A stretch of 64,000 nucleotides of DNA from Vibrio furnissii CIP 102972. Its GTDB lineage: Bacteria > Pseudomonadota > Gammaproteobacteria > Enterobacterales > Vibrionaceae. The first letter of the stretch is position 1. The number at the start of each line of letters is the position of its first letter. Below, in pieces: positions 33,759-43,110 of the stretch. Under the pieces are notes generated by a model. It searched no databases. It was not told where the DNA came from and saw only the letters and a program-made list of their open reading frames with translations. Position numbers and translations under genes: made by a program. The stretch is taken from contig NZ_ACZP01000022.1 in NCBI RefSeq assembly GCF_000176175.1, positions 68-64,067 of the forward strand. The letters run 5' to 3'.

Positions 33759-34316
33759 TCACTTTGATGTCAACAGTGCCAACACATCTTGCGTACTGCC
33801 CGTTTCCGCCAAGCGGGGAAAAATCGCCTGAATCGCATGCTGGTGATTCTCGAGGTTCAAATCCGTCATCGCATCGGTGCAGAGCGTAACATGGTAGCCG
33901 AGTTCAAACGCCTGACGCGCGGTCGATTCCACGCCAATACTGGTTGCGATACCCACAATGACCACTTGCGTCACGCCCAACGCTTGCAACTGCTGATGCA
34001 AATCGGTGTGCATGAACGCACCCCACGTACGTTTGGTGATTCGAATGTCATCGTCTTGGTCATGCAGTTCCTTCACCAACGTCGCCCAGTTGTCGGGCAA
34101 TGCATGCGCTCCTAATTGCTGGTCAGTCCGCCCCGGCGCGCTGCCAGCCACATTCACCAGCACCACCGGCCGCACCTGTTGATGAAAGGCATCAATCAAA
34201 CGATTGGCCTGCTCAATCACCCCCGGCACGGTCTGTTGAGGCGGCAGCGCCACGATACCGCATTGCAAATCAATCACAATCAAAGCGGTGTGAGAATCGA
34301 GTTGAGTAATCGCCAT
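33759..34316 (-). CDS. Isochorismatase-family hydrolase lacking the catalytic Cys
   Basis: A 185-residue alpha/beta hydrolase of the isochorismatase superfamily. Start ATG 34316 (MAITQLDSHTALIVIDLQ); a longer frame to 34424 runs into the secF terminator. The acid (Asp in VIDLQ) and lysine (ITKRTWGAF) are kept, but the nucleophile position, usually TSxCV, reads TSIGV: glycine instead of cysteine. This glycine is also seen in true isochorismatases, which do not use a Cys, and in an unnamed group with this GIATSIGVEST sequence. It should not be called nicotinamidase. Substrate unknown. Confidence 0.85.
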   Translation of the reverse strand: MAITQLDSHTALIVIDLQCGIVALPPQQTVPGVIEQANRLIDAFHQQVRPVVLVNVAGSAPGRTDQQLGAHALPDNWATLVKELHDQDDDIRITKRTWGAFMHTDLHQQLQALGVTQVVIVGIATSIGVESTARQAFELGYHVTLCTDAMTDLNLENHQHAIQAIFPRLAETGSTQDVLALLTSK

Positions 34317-34362
34317 AAAAGCATCCTGTGAGTTGCGGGAGTCCAACAGACACCGAGATAAG

Positions 34363-34392
34363 AAAAAAGCCACTGAATCATCAGTGGCTTTC
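34363..34392 (-). terminator. secF terminator
   Basis: AAAGCCACTGA and TCAGTGGCTTT with a T-run on the minus strand, just past the secF stop. Confidence 0.88.
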
Positions 34393-34398
34393 GCGTCG

Positions 34399-35346
34399 TT
34401 AAGGCAGTTGGTCGAGGTCTGCACCTTCTTTTTCCACTTGTTGTGGAAGTAGGTGTTCTCGAGTAATGCCGAGTTTCAGCGCCAACGCCGATGCAACGTA
34501 GATGGAGGAGTAAGTACCGACGGTAATCCCCAACAACAAAGCCGTCGCAAAACCATGAATGTTCGCGCCGCCCTGAACAAACAGAGCAATCACCACGAAC
34601 AAGGTGGTTCCGGAGGTGATCAACGTACGGCTCAGCGTTTGCGTGATAGAGCTGTTAATGATCTCTGTCGATTCACCCTTACGCAGTTTGCGGAAGTTTT
34701 CACGAATCCGGTCAAACACCACGATGGTATCGTTGAGCGAGTAACCGACCACCGTCAGCAGCGCTGCCACAATGGTCAGGTCTACTTCGATTTGCATCAG
34801 TGAGAACACGCCAAGCGTAATGATGACGTCGTGCGCCAAAGACATCACGGCACCAGCAGCCAAACGCCATTCAAAACGCACGGAGACGTAAATCAGAATA
34901 CAGATCAGGGACGCAATGATCGCCAGGCCGCCTGCTTCTGTCAGTTCGTCACCCACGTTTGGACCCACGAATTCAATTCGGCGCATTTCAACCGCTTTGC
35001 CCGTGCCGTCTTTGATGGCTTCCAGAATCTGGTTACCCAGCACCTGACCGGCCATGTCGTCACGTGGACGCAGGCGCACCATCACTTCACGCGCAGAACC
35101 AAAGTTTTGCACCGTTGCATCACCAAAACCTTTGGCTTCAAGGGATGAACGAATCTCTTCCAAGTTCGCTGGCTGTTCAAAGCCAACTTCAATCAGCGTA
35201 CCGCCGGTGAAGTCTAAGCCCCAGTTCAACCATTTGGTCGACAGCGTAAAGATCGATGCACCGATCATCAGCAGCGACAGCATGAAGGTGACCTTCGACC
35301 AACGCATGAAGTCGATCGTTTTCTCTGCTTTCAGAATTTGAAACAT
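34399..35346 (-). CDS. secF: Protein translocase subunit SecF
   Basis: Part of SecDF, which uses the proton gradient to pull proteins across the inner membrane. The 315-residue protein has six membrane segments, a first periplasmic domain (about 40-135), and the conserved FGDATVQNFG and VGPNVGDEL. It follows secD after 14 bases. Confidence 0.98.
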   Translation of the reverse strand: MFQILKAEKTIDFMRWSKVTFMLSLLMIGASIFTLSTKWLNWGLDFTGGTLIEVGFEQPANLEEIRSSLEAKGFGDATVQNFGSAREVMVRLRPRDDMAGQVLGNQILEAIKDGTGKAVEMRRIEFVGPNVGDELTEAGGLAIIASLICILIYVSVRFEWRLAAGAVMSLAHDVIITLGVFSLMQIEVDLTIVAALLTVVGYSLNDTIVVFDRIRENFRKLRKGESTEIINSSITQTLSRTLITSGTTLFVVIALFVQGGANIHGFATALLLGITVGTYSSIYVASALALKLGITREHLLPQQVEKEGADLDQLP

Positions 35347-35360
35347 AATAATTCCTGGCC

Positions 35361-37214
35361 TTAGATCGACAATTTGTTGATACGTTTACCGCCGTACAGC
35401 AGGTTGACGATGCAACGCGTGCCGATAATCGCAGTAAACATGGAGGTCAAAATACCGATCGACAGCGTGACCGCGAAGCCTTTAATCGCCCCCGTCCCCA
35501 CAGCAAACAGAATGATTGCGGTGATGAGCGTGGTGATGTTGGCGTCGGCGATGGTGCTGAACGCGTTGGCATATCCTTGGTGAATCGCTTGTTGTGGGTT
35601 GCGTCCTTCACGGAGTTCTTCACGAATACGCTCGAAGATCAGGACGTTGGCGTCGACCGCCATCCCCACCGTCAGCACAATACCCGCAATACCCGGTAGC
35701 GTCATGGTCGCGCCTGGAATCATCGACATCACACCGATAATCAACACCAAGTTAGCGGCAAGCGCCACGTTGGCGATCAGACCAAACTTACGGTAATACA
35801 ACGCCGTGAAGATCATCACCGCCAGCAAGCCCCAGATACACGCTTGAATCCCCATGTCGATGTTTTGCTGACCCATTGATGGACCAATGGTGCGCTCTTC
35901 GACAATCGAGATCGGTGCAATCAACGCACCAGCACGCAGTAGCAGTGCCAAGTTGTGCGCTTCGGCAACCGAGTTAATCCCCGTGATGCGGAAGTTACGA
36001 CCCAACGCCGATTGAATCGTCGCTTGGTTGATCACTTCTTCATGCTTGGCCAGAATCACTTTGCCTTCTGCGGTTTTCTCGCCACTGTCTTTGTACTCAG
36101 CAAACACGGTCGCCATCAACTTGCCAATGTTCTTTTTCGAGAACGCTGACATTTTGCTGCCACCTTCGCTGTCCAGTGAGATATTCACCTGCGGACGACC
36201 ATATTCATCCGTGCTTGAACTTGCATCTGTGATGCTTGAACCGCCCAGAATCACACGTTTTTTCAGCACAACCGGACGGCCAGAGCGATCCAGTTTGATT
36301 TCGCTGCCCGCAGGTACACGACCGGCTGCTGCTGCGGCTAAATCGGCTTGATCATCCACTTCACGGAATTCAAGCGTAGCCGTAGCGCCTAAGATTTCTT
36401 TAGCACGTGCCGTATCTTGAACACCCGGCAGTTCAACCACAATACGGGTTGCGCCTTGACGTTGAACCAGCGGCTCCGCCACACCCAATTCGTTCACACG
36501 GTTACGCAGAATGGTAATGTTCTGCTCAACAGCGTAATTGCGAATCTCTTGCAGGCGAGCCTCAGTAAAGGTGGCAGTCAGAGTGAAACGACCTTCGGTG
36601 CCTGAAGGAACAAACGTCATGTCACGGTGCTTCGATTCCAGGGCTTTACGCGCTTGCTCAACCTGTTCAGCATCGCGCAGCGTAATTTCCACAGAGTTCG
36701 CCAGCGGGCGAATCGCACGGTAACGGATTTTTTCTTCACGCAGTTCACTGCGGAAAGCTTCTTCTTGTTGGCCAATCAGCTTTTCCATCGCGGCGTCCAT
36801 GTCCACTTCCATCAGGAAGTGCACACCACCTCGCAAGTCGAGACCGAGTTTCATTGGCGCAGCGCCAATCGATTCCAACCAACTTGGTGTTGAAGCAGCA
36901 AGGTTTAACGCCACAATCTTGTCACTGCCTAACGCTTCGCTGATCACGTCGCGGGCACTGATTTGCGTATCGGTGTCGTTAAATCGAACAAGAATGGATC
37001 CATCTTCGAGAGCAATGGATTTATGAGAAAGGTGCGCCGTATCGAGCGCTTTGGTGACAGCATCCAGCGTTGACATATCTACAGAGGCGCCACGCGCCCC
37101 TGTAACTTGAATAGCCGGATCTTCACCGTAGATATTTGGAAGTGCATACAAGGCAGAGATGGCAATGGCGAACACCACCATCAGGTACTTCCACAATGGA
37201 TAACGGTTTAACAC
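35361..37214 (-). CDS. secD: Protein translocase subunit SecD
   Basis: Partner of SecF. The 617-residue protein has one N-terminal membrane segment, a large periplasmic part (about 30-450, with LGLDLRGGVHFLMEVD), and five C-terminal membrane segments with GIAGIVLTVGMAVDANVLIFER. It follows yajC after 22 bases. Confidence 0.98.
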   Translation of the reverse strand: MLNRYPLWKYLMVVFAIAISALYALPNIYGEDPAIQVTGARGASVDMSTLDAVTKALDTAHLSHKSIALEDGSILVRFNDTDTQISARDVISEALGSDKIVALNLAASTPSWLESIGAAPMKLGLDLRGGVHFLMEVDMDAAMEKLIGQQEEAFRSELREEKIRYRAIRPLANSVEITLRDAEQVEQARKALESKHRDMTFVPSGTEGRFTLTATFTEARLQEIRNYAVEQNITILRNRVNELGVAEPLVQRQGATRIVVELPGVQDTARAKEILGATATLEFREVDDQADLAAAAAGRVPAGSEIKLDRSGRPVVLKKRVILGGSSITDASSSTDEYGRPQVNISLDSEGGSKMSAFSKKNIGKLMATVFAEYKDSGEKTAEGKVILAKHEEVINQATIQSALGRNFRITGINSVAEAHNLALLLRAGALIAPISIVEERTIGPSMGQQNIDMGIQACIWGLLAVMIFTALYYRKFGLIANVALAANLVLIIGVMSMIPGATMTLPGIAGIVLTVGMAVDANVLIFERIREELREGRNPQQAIHQGYANAFSTIADANITTLITAIILFAVGTGAIKGFAVTLSIGILTSMFTAIIGTRCIVNLLYGGKRINKLSI

Positions 37215-37236
37215 AGCGAGGATCCTCTAGCTGTTT

Positions 37237-37569
37237 TTATAGAGATTTCAGTGTACCTTTTGGCAGCACTGCAGTGACGAAGTCTTTTTTGATCACAACT
37301 TCATTGTTTGTGTTCAATTCGATGGAGATGTAGTCGTTGTCTTCAGCAATCTTCGTGATTTTGCCAACCAGACCACCGCTCGTCAGAACTTCGTCGCCTT
37401 TGCCCATGGAAGCCATCAGGCTCTTGTGCTCTTTCACACGCTTTGACTGTGGGCGGTAGATCATGAAGTAGAAGATCACCGCGAACATGCCCAGCATGAT
37501 CAGCATTTCAAAACCACCACCTTGTGGGGCACCTTCACCTGCTGCATGTGCTACAGAAATTAGACTCAT
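37237..37569 (-). CDS. yajC: Sec translocon accessory protein YajC
   Basis: A 110-residue protein with one membrane segment (about 20-38, FEMLIMLGMFAVIFYFMIY) and a cytoplasmic basic domain (RPQSKRVKEHKSLM). It associates with SecDF. It leads the yajC-secD-secF set, 105 bases after tgt, with an unusual hairpin between. Confidence 0.97.
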   Translation of the reverse strand: MSLISVAHAAGEGAPQGGGFEMLIMLGMFAVIFYFMIYRPQSKRVKEHKSLMASMGKGDEVLTSGGLVGKITKIAEDNDYISIELNTNNEVVIKKDFVTAVLPKGTLKSL

Positions 37570-37621
37570 TGAGAAACGTCCTCTAAGTTATTGTTGTGTA
37601 ATTTTCGATTCTATTGGGCTA

Positions 37622-37667
37622 CGCCAGGTTAAATTCAAGCACCTCGGTGCACAAATCCAACCTGGCG
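37622..37667 (-). repeat. Nested hairpin between tgt and yajC
   Basis: Outer arms CGCCAGGTT and AACCTGGCG (9 bp, perfect) enclose a second stem GCACC/GGTGC with a two-base loop, separated by eight bases on each side. No T-run follows, so it is not a simple terminator. It may be a processing or regulatory element in the tgt-yajC-secDF mRNA. Confidence 0.6.
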
Positions 37668-37674
37668 CACGAAA

Positions 37675-38814
37675 TCACGCCTTTTCTTTTTGCAGCGGTG
37701 GCACGTCACGGTCGCGGCGCGCGTAGAATTCCGTTACAAATTCGTCAAAGCGGTCTTCATCAATCGCGCGACGAATGCTCTCCATCAAACGCTGGTAGTA
37801 GCGCAGGTTATGGATCGTATTCAAGCGTGCACCCAGGATTTCGTTACAGCGATCCAAGTGGTGCAGGTACGATTTAGAATAATTTTTGCAAGTGTAACAG
37901 TCACACTGCGGATCCAGAGGTGATGTATCCGTTTTATGTGTTGCATTACGGATCTTGATCACACCGCCAGTCACAAACAGGTGGCCGTTACGTGCGTTAC
38001 GCGTTGGCATCACGCAGTCAAACATGTCGATACCGCGGCGAACACCTTCCACCAAGTCTTCCGGTTTGCCCACGCCCATCAGGTAACGGGGTTTATCTTC
38101 CGGCAGTTGTGGACAGGTGTGTTCCAGAACGCGGTGCATATCTTCTTTCGGTTCACCCACGGCCAAGCCACCGACCGCGTAACCGTCAAAACCAATTTCA
38201 GTCAGGCCTTTGACCGACACATCACGCAAATCTTCATACACGCCGCCCTGAACGATACCAAATAGGTTGTTCGGGTTTTCTAGCTTGTCGAAGTGATCGC
38301 GTGAACGACGTGCCCAGCGCAGTGACATCTCCATCGATTTCTTCGCTTCGTCGTGTGTCGCCGGGTAAGGCGTACATTCGTCGAAGATCATCACGATGTC
38401 CGAGCCAAGGTCTTTTTGAATTTCCATCGACTTTTCTGCGTCCATGAAAATTTTGTCACCGTTCACCGGGTTGCGGAAATGCACCCCTTCTTCGGTGATT
38501 TTGCGAATATCGCCTAAACTGAAGACCTGAAAACCGCCTGAGTCGGTCAGAATTGGGCCTTGCCAGTTCATAAAGTCATGCAAGTCGCCGTGCATTTTCA
38601 TCACTTCTTGACCCGGGCGAAGCCACAGGTGGAACGTGTTGCCCAGCAGGATTTGCGCGCCCGTCGCGGCCACTTCTTCCGGCGTCATGCCTTTTACCGT
38701 ACCGTAAGTGCCCACTGGCATAAATGCCGGCGTTTGTACTGTGCCACGCTCAAAGGTCAATTGACCACGACGAGCGGTGCCGTTTTTCTTTTTCAGTTCG
38801 AACTTAAGTTTCAC
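37675..38814 (-). CDS. tgt: tRNA-guanine transglycosylase
   Basis: Exchanges guanine for preQ1 at position 34 of tRNAs with a GUN anticodon, in queuosine synthesis. I start at GTG 38814 (MKLKFELKKKNG), with GGAGG five bases upstream; an ATG four codons earlier overlaps this ribosome site, so it is unlikely. The 379-residue protein has catalytic Asp segments (LTDSGGFQVFS and FDCVMPTRNARNG) and zinc ligands in CDCYTC. It follows queA after 139 bases. Confidence 0.97.
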   Translation of the reverse strand: MKLKFELKKKNGTARRGQLTFERGTVQTPAFMPVGTYGTVKGMTPEEVAATGAQILLGNTFHLWLRPGQEVMKMHGDLHDFMNWQGPILTDSGGFQVFSLGDIRKITEEGVHFRNPVNGDKIFMDAEKSMEIQKDLGSDIVMIFDECTPYPATHDEAKKSMEMSLRWARRSRDHFDKLENPNNLFGIVQGGVYEDLRDVSVKGLTEIGFDGYAVGGLAVGEPKEDMHRVLEHTCPQLPEDKPRYLMGVGKPEDLVEGVRRGIDMFDCVMPTRNARNGHLFVTGGVIKIRNATHKTDTSPLDPQCDCYTCKNYSKSYLHHLDRCNEILGARLNTIHNLRYYQRLMESIRRAIDEDRFDEFVTEFYARRDRDVPPLQKEKA

Positions 38815-38953
38815 TAAAGCCTCCAAATGTCAGAGAAACAGTCTGACGGATTATGTATTTTCGCCGCGTCACGCTGGCGTCCATACCACATCGCCCGGAG
38901 AAGTGTCCTGACGAGTCATTGTTCATGGTGTTTATGACGAAACGCCTGTCGAC

Positions 38954-40012
38954 TTATGCGTCAACGGTTCGTTTACGAATAAACATCGCATCACCATAGC
39001 TAAAGAAGCGATATTGCTGCTTCACCGCATGATCGTATGCGGCCATGGTGTGTGCATAACCGGCAAAGGCGCTCACCAACATGATGAGGGTCGATTCCGG
39101 TAAATGGAAATTGGTGATCAAACAATCCACCAGTTGGTATTCATACCCCGGGTAGATGAAGATTTCGGTATCGCCAAAGAACGGGACCAGTTCAGTGCCC
39201 TTTTTCAGCGCATCTTGTGCTGCGCTTTCCAGCGAACGCACAGACGTGGTACCCACCGCAATAATGCGGCCACCACGGGCTTTGGTCGCGGCAATCGCGT
39301 CCACCACCTCTTGCGGCACTTCAACGTATTCCGCATGCATGTGGTGATCGTTGATGTTGTCCACGCGCACAGGCTGGAATGTGCCGGCGCCCACGTGAAG
39401 CGTCACGTAAGCAAATTCGACACCTTTCGCCTTGATTTGTTCAAGCAACGCTTGATCAAAATGCAGGCCGGCCGTTGGCGCCGCCACGGCACCTGGCTTC
39501 TGGTTGTAGACGGTCTGATACCGCTCTTTGTCCGCATCCTCGTCAGGACGATCGATGTACGGGGGCAGCGGCATGTGACCAATCTGGTTCAGAATGTCCA
39601 GCACAACGGTTTCAGCCGTAAAACGAATCTCAAACAACGCATCGTGGCGCGCATCCATGACGGCATGAAATTCATCGTTTTCGCCTAAAAACAGTTCGGT
39701 GCCTGGCTTGGGTGGCTTCGAGCAACGCACGTGCGCCAAAATCGAATGCTCATCCAGCATACGTTCCACCAGCACTTCCAGCTTACCGCCAGAGGCTTTA
39801 CGGCCAAACATACGTGCCGGAATCACGCGTGTGTTGTTAAACACCAGTAAATCATCCGGTTCAACACAGTTGAGAACATCCTTAAAGGTGCCATCAACCA
39901 GCTCACCGGTGTTGCCGTCTAGCTGCAGCAGACGGCTGGCGGTTCGTTCCGCCATCGGATAGCGAGCAATCAGCTCGTCCGGGAGTTCAAAATGAAAATC
40001 TGAAACTTGCAT
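38954..40012 (-). CDS. queA: S-adenosylmethionine:tRNA ribosyltransferase-isomerase
   Basis: Makes epoxyqueuosine in tRNA from preQ1, acting after Tgt. The 352-residue protein begins MQVSDFHFELPDELIARYP and contains PTAGLHFD and LHVGAGTFQPVR, typical of QueA. It is the first gene of the queA-tgt-yajC-secD-secF set. Confidence 0.98.
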   Translation of the reverse strand: MQVSDFHFELPDELIARYPMAERTASRLLQLDGNTGELVDGTFKDVLNCVEPDDLLVFNNTRVIPARMFGRKASGGKLEVLVERMLDEHSILAHVRCSKPPKPGTELFLGENDEFHAVMDARHDALFEIRFTAETVVLDILNQIGHMPLPPYIDRPDEDADKERYQTVYNQKPGAVAAPTAGLHFDQALLEQIKAKGVEFAYVTLHVGAGTFQPVRVDNINDHHMHAEYVEVPQEVVDAIAATKARGGRIIAVGTTSVRSLESAAQDALKKGTELVPFFGDTEIFIYPGYEYQLVDCLITNFHLPESTLIMLVSAFAGYAHTMAAYDHAVKQQYRFFSYGDAMFIRKRTVDA

Positions 40013-40348
40013 GACTCTTTCTTGATTCTCTTGGCTTTCGCCTTTCTCAGGATAGGTGCGACGGTTTATTTCGCGGCGCGATAGTATATACCCAAGTCAT
40101 CACAAGATACAGGATTGTGCACGTTGAAAGGCGGGATTGAAAAGCAAAGGATTGTAATGAAAAGTGACACTTCCTTGACTTGTTACACGCGCACTTACAA
40201 CAAAAACTGACTGAACTCTCAGATATTTACCCACAAAAAAACTATAGTGATAGACACAAGGTCTGAAGGGCTGACCCCACGGCGTGACTCGCTTCAACGC
40301 CTCAGCGTTTCTGATACAAAACTCGATATCAACAAACAGGAGTTGGTT
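40013..40348. other. Divergent promoter region between queA and the CBS gene
   Basis: A 336-base gap that should contain the promoters of queA (minus) and the CBS-pair gene (plus). A plus frame from 40247 runs into the CBS gene but its extension is not conserved-looking and has no ribosome site. Nothing else was recognised. Confidence 0.55.
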
Positions 40349-40819
40349 ATGATCAAGGTCGAAGACATGATGACTCGCAGTCCGCACACTTTATTGCGTT
40401 CGCATACCTTGGCTGATGCCCGTCATATGATGGAGGCGCTGGACATTCGCCATATTCCGATTGTCGATGCCAATCGCAAATTGCTTGGCATCGTGACCCA
40501 GCGCGACATTCTCGCCGCACAGGAATCAAGCTTGCAAAAACTCTCTGCCGAGCACTCCTACACCGCAGACACACCGCTGTACGAAATGATGCACTCCGAA
40601 GTGATGAGCGTGGCGCCGCAAGCTGGGCTCAAAGAGAGTGCGCTGTACATGCAAAAACACAAAGTGGGGTGCTTACCCGTGGTGGCCAAAGGGGAACTTG
40701 TCGGCATCATCACGGACAGTGATTTTGTCTCCATTGCCATCAATTTGCTGGAATTGGCCGAAGAGAGTGAACCCGATGAAGTGGAGCAAGACGCCGATTT
40801 AGATACCACGGAACTGTGA
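40349..40819 (+). CDS. Stand-alone CBS-domain protein
   Basis: A 156-residue cytoplasmic protein made of one CBS pair. ATG 40349 has ACAGGAG upstream and gives MIKVEDMMTRSPHTL. The two CBS motifs cover residues about 1-58 (ALDIRHIPIVD..LLGIVTQRDIL) and about 75-135 (KVGCLPVV..ELVGIITDSDF), followed by an acidic tail. Such proteins often sense adenine nucleotides, but this one's partner is not known. It faces away from queA and lies before a chemoreceptor gene. Confidence 0.9.
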   Translation: MIKVEDMMTRSPHTLLRSHTLADARHMMEALDIRHIPIVDANRKLLGIVTQRDILAAQESSLQKLSAEHSYTADTPLYEMMHSEVMSVAPQAGLKESALYMQKHKVGCLPVVAKGELVGIITDSDFVSIAINLLELAEESEPDEVEQDADLDTTEL

Positions 40820-41033
40820 TTCATCCGTGCGATGAATCGAAAGAAGCCAAAAATACACTCGCCAAGCCATCCGAGTCAGTAATACTAAACTTGGCGTAAG
40901 AAATAACTGACACTGAAAATTTTACTTAAATAACAATAAATTAGAAAACATAAGCTACTGAGGCATTTTTGTTCAAACGCCGCATTGCGTCTAATATCGC
41001 GCGCAAATCAACTCATGCAAAAGCGAACAAACA

Positions 41034-42935
41034 ATGTTTCACCGACTTCGAAAAATATCGCACAAGATATTCATGATCATCACGGTCAGTAGCTTATCAG
41101 CGCTCATCCTTGCAGCCTCCAGCTACCTGTCTATTTCCGGCATCAGCCACAACTTCGAGTACTTTACTGCCAACAACTTGGCCAACAACAACGCTTCCCT
41201 CATGCAAGAAGAGATGTTGATGACGCGCATCGGCGTACTCACATATCGCACCACACAAAACAGTCAAGATCTGCGCGAGGCCATGCTGCATTTGGATAAG
41301 TCTGAGCAACTGATTCAAAACCAGCTGCGCGACTATCCCGACAGCCGGACCCAAACGGCAATGAATCGAACGCTCAGAGAAGTTCAGGAGTATCGCAATG
41401 CGCTCACCGAAGTGAGCAACGTGATGCAACAGCGTGACGATGTCATTCAAAACTTTAACCGCCGACATGAACAGATTCGAACTTACTTCTCTCAACACAA
41501 TTCTCGGTTCGCGCAAGTCCGCCTGTTGAACGAACGTTACACGCTGGCGCACAACATCACGCTGCGTTTTCTGCTGACGAATGCACTCAAAGATTATGAA
41601 GAAGCCGATGAGACTTACAGCCAAGTGGAAACCTTGATCGATCAATCCGACGCCAATTTCTCTGCGCCACTGATCGAATTGATTCAAGGACAACGGGGAA
41701 TTTTGCAAGAAATCGAACGCATCATCGTTCATCGCAACCACTTGTGGGATACCCAAATGGCCAACCAAGGCAACGACATCGTCAACACCATCAATCAGGT
41801 GCGTAGCGATGCCTTGCAAGCCCAAATCGAGTCACGGGAAAGTATTCGCGAGCAAATTGATGAGTCAGTCATCGTGGTTCTGACCACGTTTCTCATCTCA
41901 ACACCGCTGGTGATTTTGCTGTCGATCGTGGTGGCACGCAGCATTACAACGCCGGTTCAGCAAGCAAAAGAACAAGCTGAGCGTTTGGCTAACGGCGACA
42001 TCAAAGCGTGGTATGAGATCAGCGGCAACGATGAAATTTCGCAAATGCAGTCATCGCTGCGCGACATGGAACACAAGTTCCATAACACGCTGACCGAAAT
42101 TGCAACGTGCAGCAGTTTGCTCTCGGCATCGTCGGAAGAGCTGTCAGTCATCAACCAAGACATTTTGCGTGGCTCAAAGCAGCAGAAAGTAGAAACCGAT
42201 CAAGTGGCCACTGCGATTCATCAAATGGCAGCCGCGATCACCGAGGTGTCGACCAACGCCAGCGAAGCGTCGAGTAAATCGATCGCCACCAGCGCAGAAG
42301 CCAAAGAAGGCCAACAATTGATTGGCACGACCATGGATAAAGTCAGCGAACTGGCCAACACCATGGGGCAACTAAGCCACGACATTTCTGAGCTCAAAAC
42401 GGGCACAGAAGAAGTCAGCGACGTGATGAACGTGATTCAGAAAATTGCCGAGCAAACCAACTTGTTGGCATTGAACGCCGCCATTGAAGCCGCGCGCGCT
42501 GGTGAACAAGGTCGCGGCTTTGCAGTGGTCGCCGACGAAGTGCGTCAACTTGCTCAGCAGACACAAAATGCCATCGAGACCATTGAACATCAAATTGTCT
42601 CCCTGCAACGCAACACCACCACCGTGGTGAAATCGATTGATCACAGCCAAGTGATGCTGGAAGAGACCGTGTCGCAAGCAAAACATGCACAGCTCGCCTT
42701 TACCAACATCAGCGAACGCGTGCGTGAGAGCAATGATTTGAACGCTCACATCGCCACCGCCACGGAAGAGCAAAACTACACCGCAGAGTTGATCAACCAA
42801 AGTTTGAGTACCATGCGCTCACATGTTGATGAAACGTCAGACATGATTGAACATTGTCACCAAGCGACCAATGAATTGGCGCAAATGTCTGTGACCTTGA
42901 ACGAACAACTGAGCTTCTTCAAATTGAATGCATAA
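41034..42935 (+). CDS. Methyl-accepting chemotaxis protein
   Basis: A 633-residue chemoreceptor. The first membrane segment is about residues 11-33, a periplasmic helical sensor follows (about 34-278), then a second membrane segment (about 280-303), HAMP (about 305-358), and the signalling domain. Its hairpin tip is intact (IAEQTNLLALNAAIEAARAG and the following FAVVADEVRQLA, about 471-507). No C-terminal CheR-binding pentapeptide (NWETF type) is seen. The ligand cannot be read. It ends in a strong terminator. Confidence 0.95.
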   Translation: MFHRLRKISHKIFMIITVSSLSALILAASSYLSISGISHNFEYFTANNLANNNASLMQEEMLMTRIGVLTYRTTQNSQDLREAMLHLDKSEQLIQNQLRDYPDSRTQTAMNRTLREVQEYRNALTEVSNVMQQRDDVIQNFNRRHEQIRTYFSQHNSRFAQVRLLNERYTLAHNITLRFLLTNALKDYEEADETYSQVETLIDQSDANFSAPLIELIQGQRGILQEIERIIVHRNHLWDTQMANQGNDIVNTINQVRSDALQAQIESRESIREQIDESVIVVLTTFLISTPLVILLSIVVARSITTPVQQAKEQAERLANGDIKAWYEISGNDEISQMQSSLRDMEHKFHNTLTEIATCSSLLSASSEELSVINQDILRGSKQQKVETDQVATAIHQMAAAITEVSTNASEASSKSIATSAEAKEGQQLIGTTMDKVSELANTMGQLSHDISELKTGTEEVSDVMNVIQKIAEQTNLLALNAAIEAARAGEQGRGFAVVADEVRQLAQQTQNAIETIEHQIVSLQRNTTTVVKSIDHSQVMLEETVSQAKHAQLAFTNISERVRESNDLNAHIATATEEQNYTAELINQSLSTMRSHVDETSDMIEHCHQATNELAQMSVTLNEQLSFFKLNA

Positions 42936-42958
42936 AATCAATGCATAAACGCTATGCA

Positions 42959-42988
42959 GGCGGCCAATGTGCCGCCTCTTTTTTTTTG
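42959..42988 (+). terminator. Chemoreceptor gene terminator
   Basis: AGGCGGC and GCCGCCT with loop CAATGT and a run of T (nine or more), 23 bases after the receptor stop. Confidence 0.92.
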
Positions 42989-43033
42989 GAAAAAAAGGGG
43001 AGCTTGATGCGCTCTGTAGTCACTCAAGCCCCA

Positions 43034-43058
43034 TAAAAAAGAGCGACCGAAGCCGCTC
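43034..43058 (-). terminator. aceA terminator
   Basis: GAGCG/CGCTC-type stem with a CGAA/TTCG tetraloop and six T on the minus strand, about 50 bases past the aceA stop. Confidence 0.85.
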
Positions 43059-43110
43059 AAAAGGTGTTGCACAGATTATCGTTGTAACGTACTGAGGTAA
43101 GGGAACTCAG

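Noticed and set aside
37614..37877. 87-codon plus-strand frame at the tgt end
   Set aside because: Opposite the tgt 3' end and the hairpin; no ribosome site.
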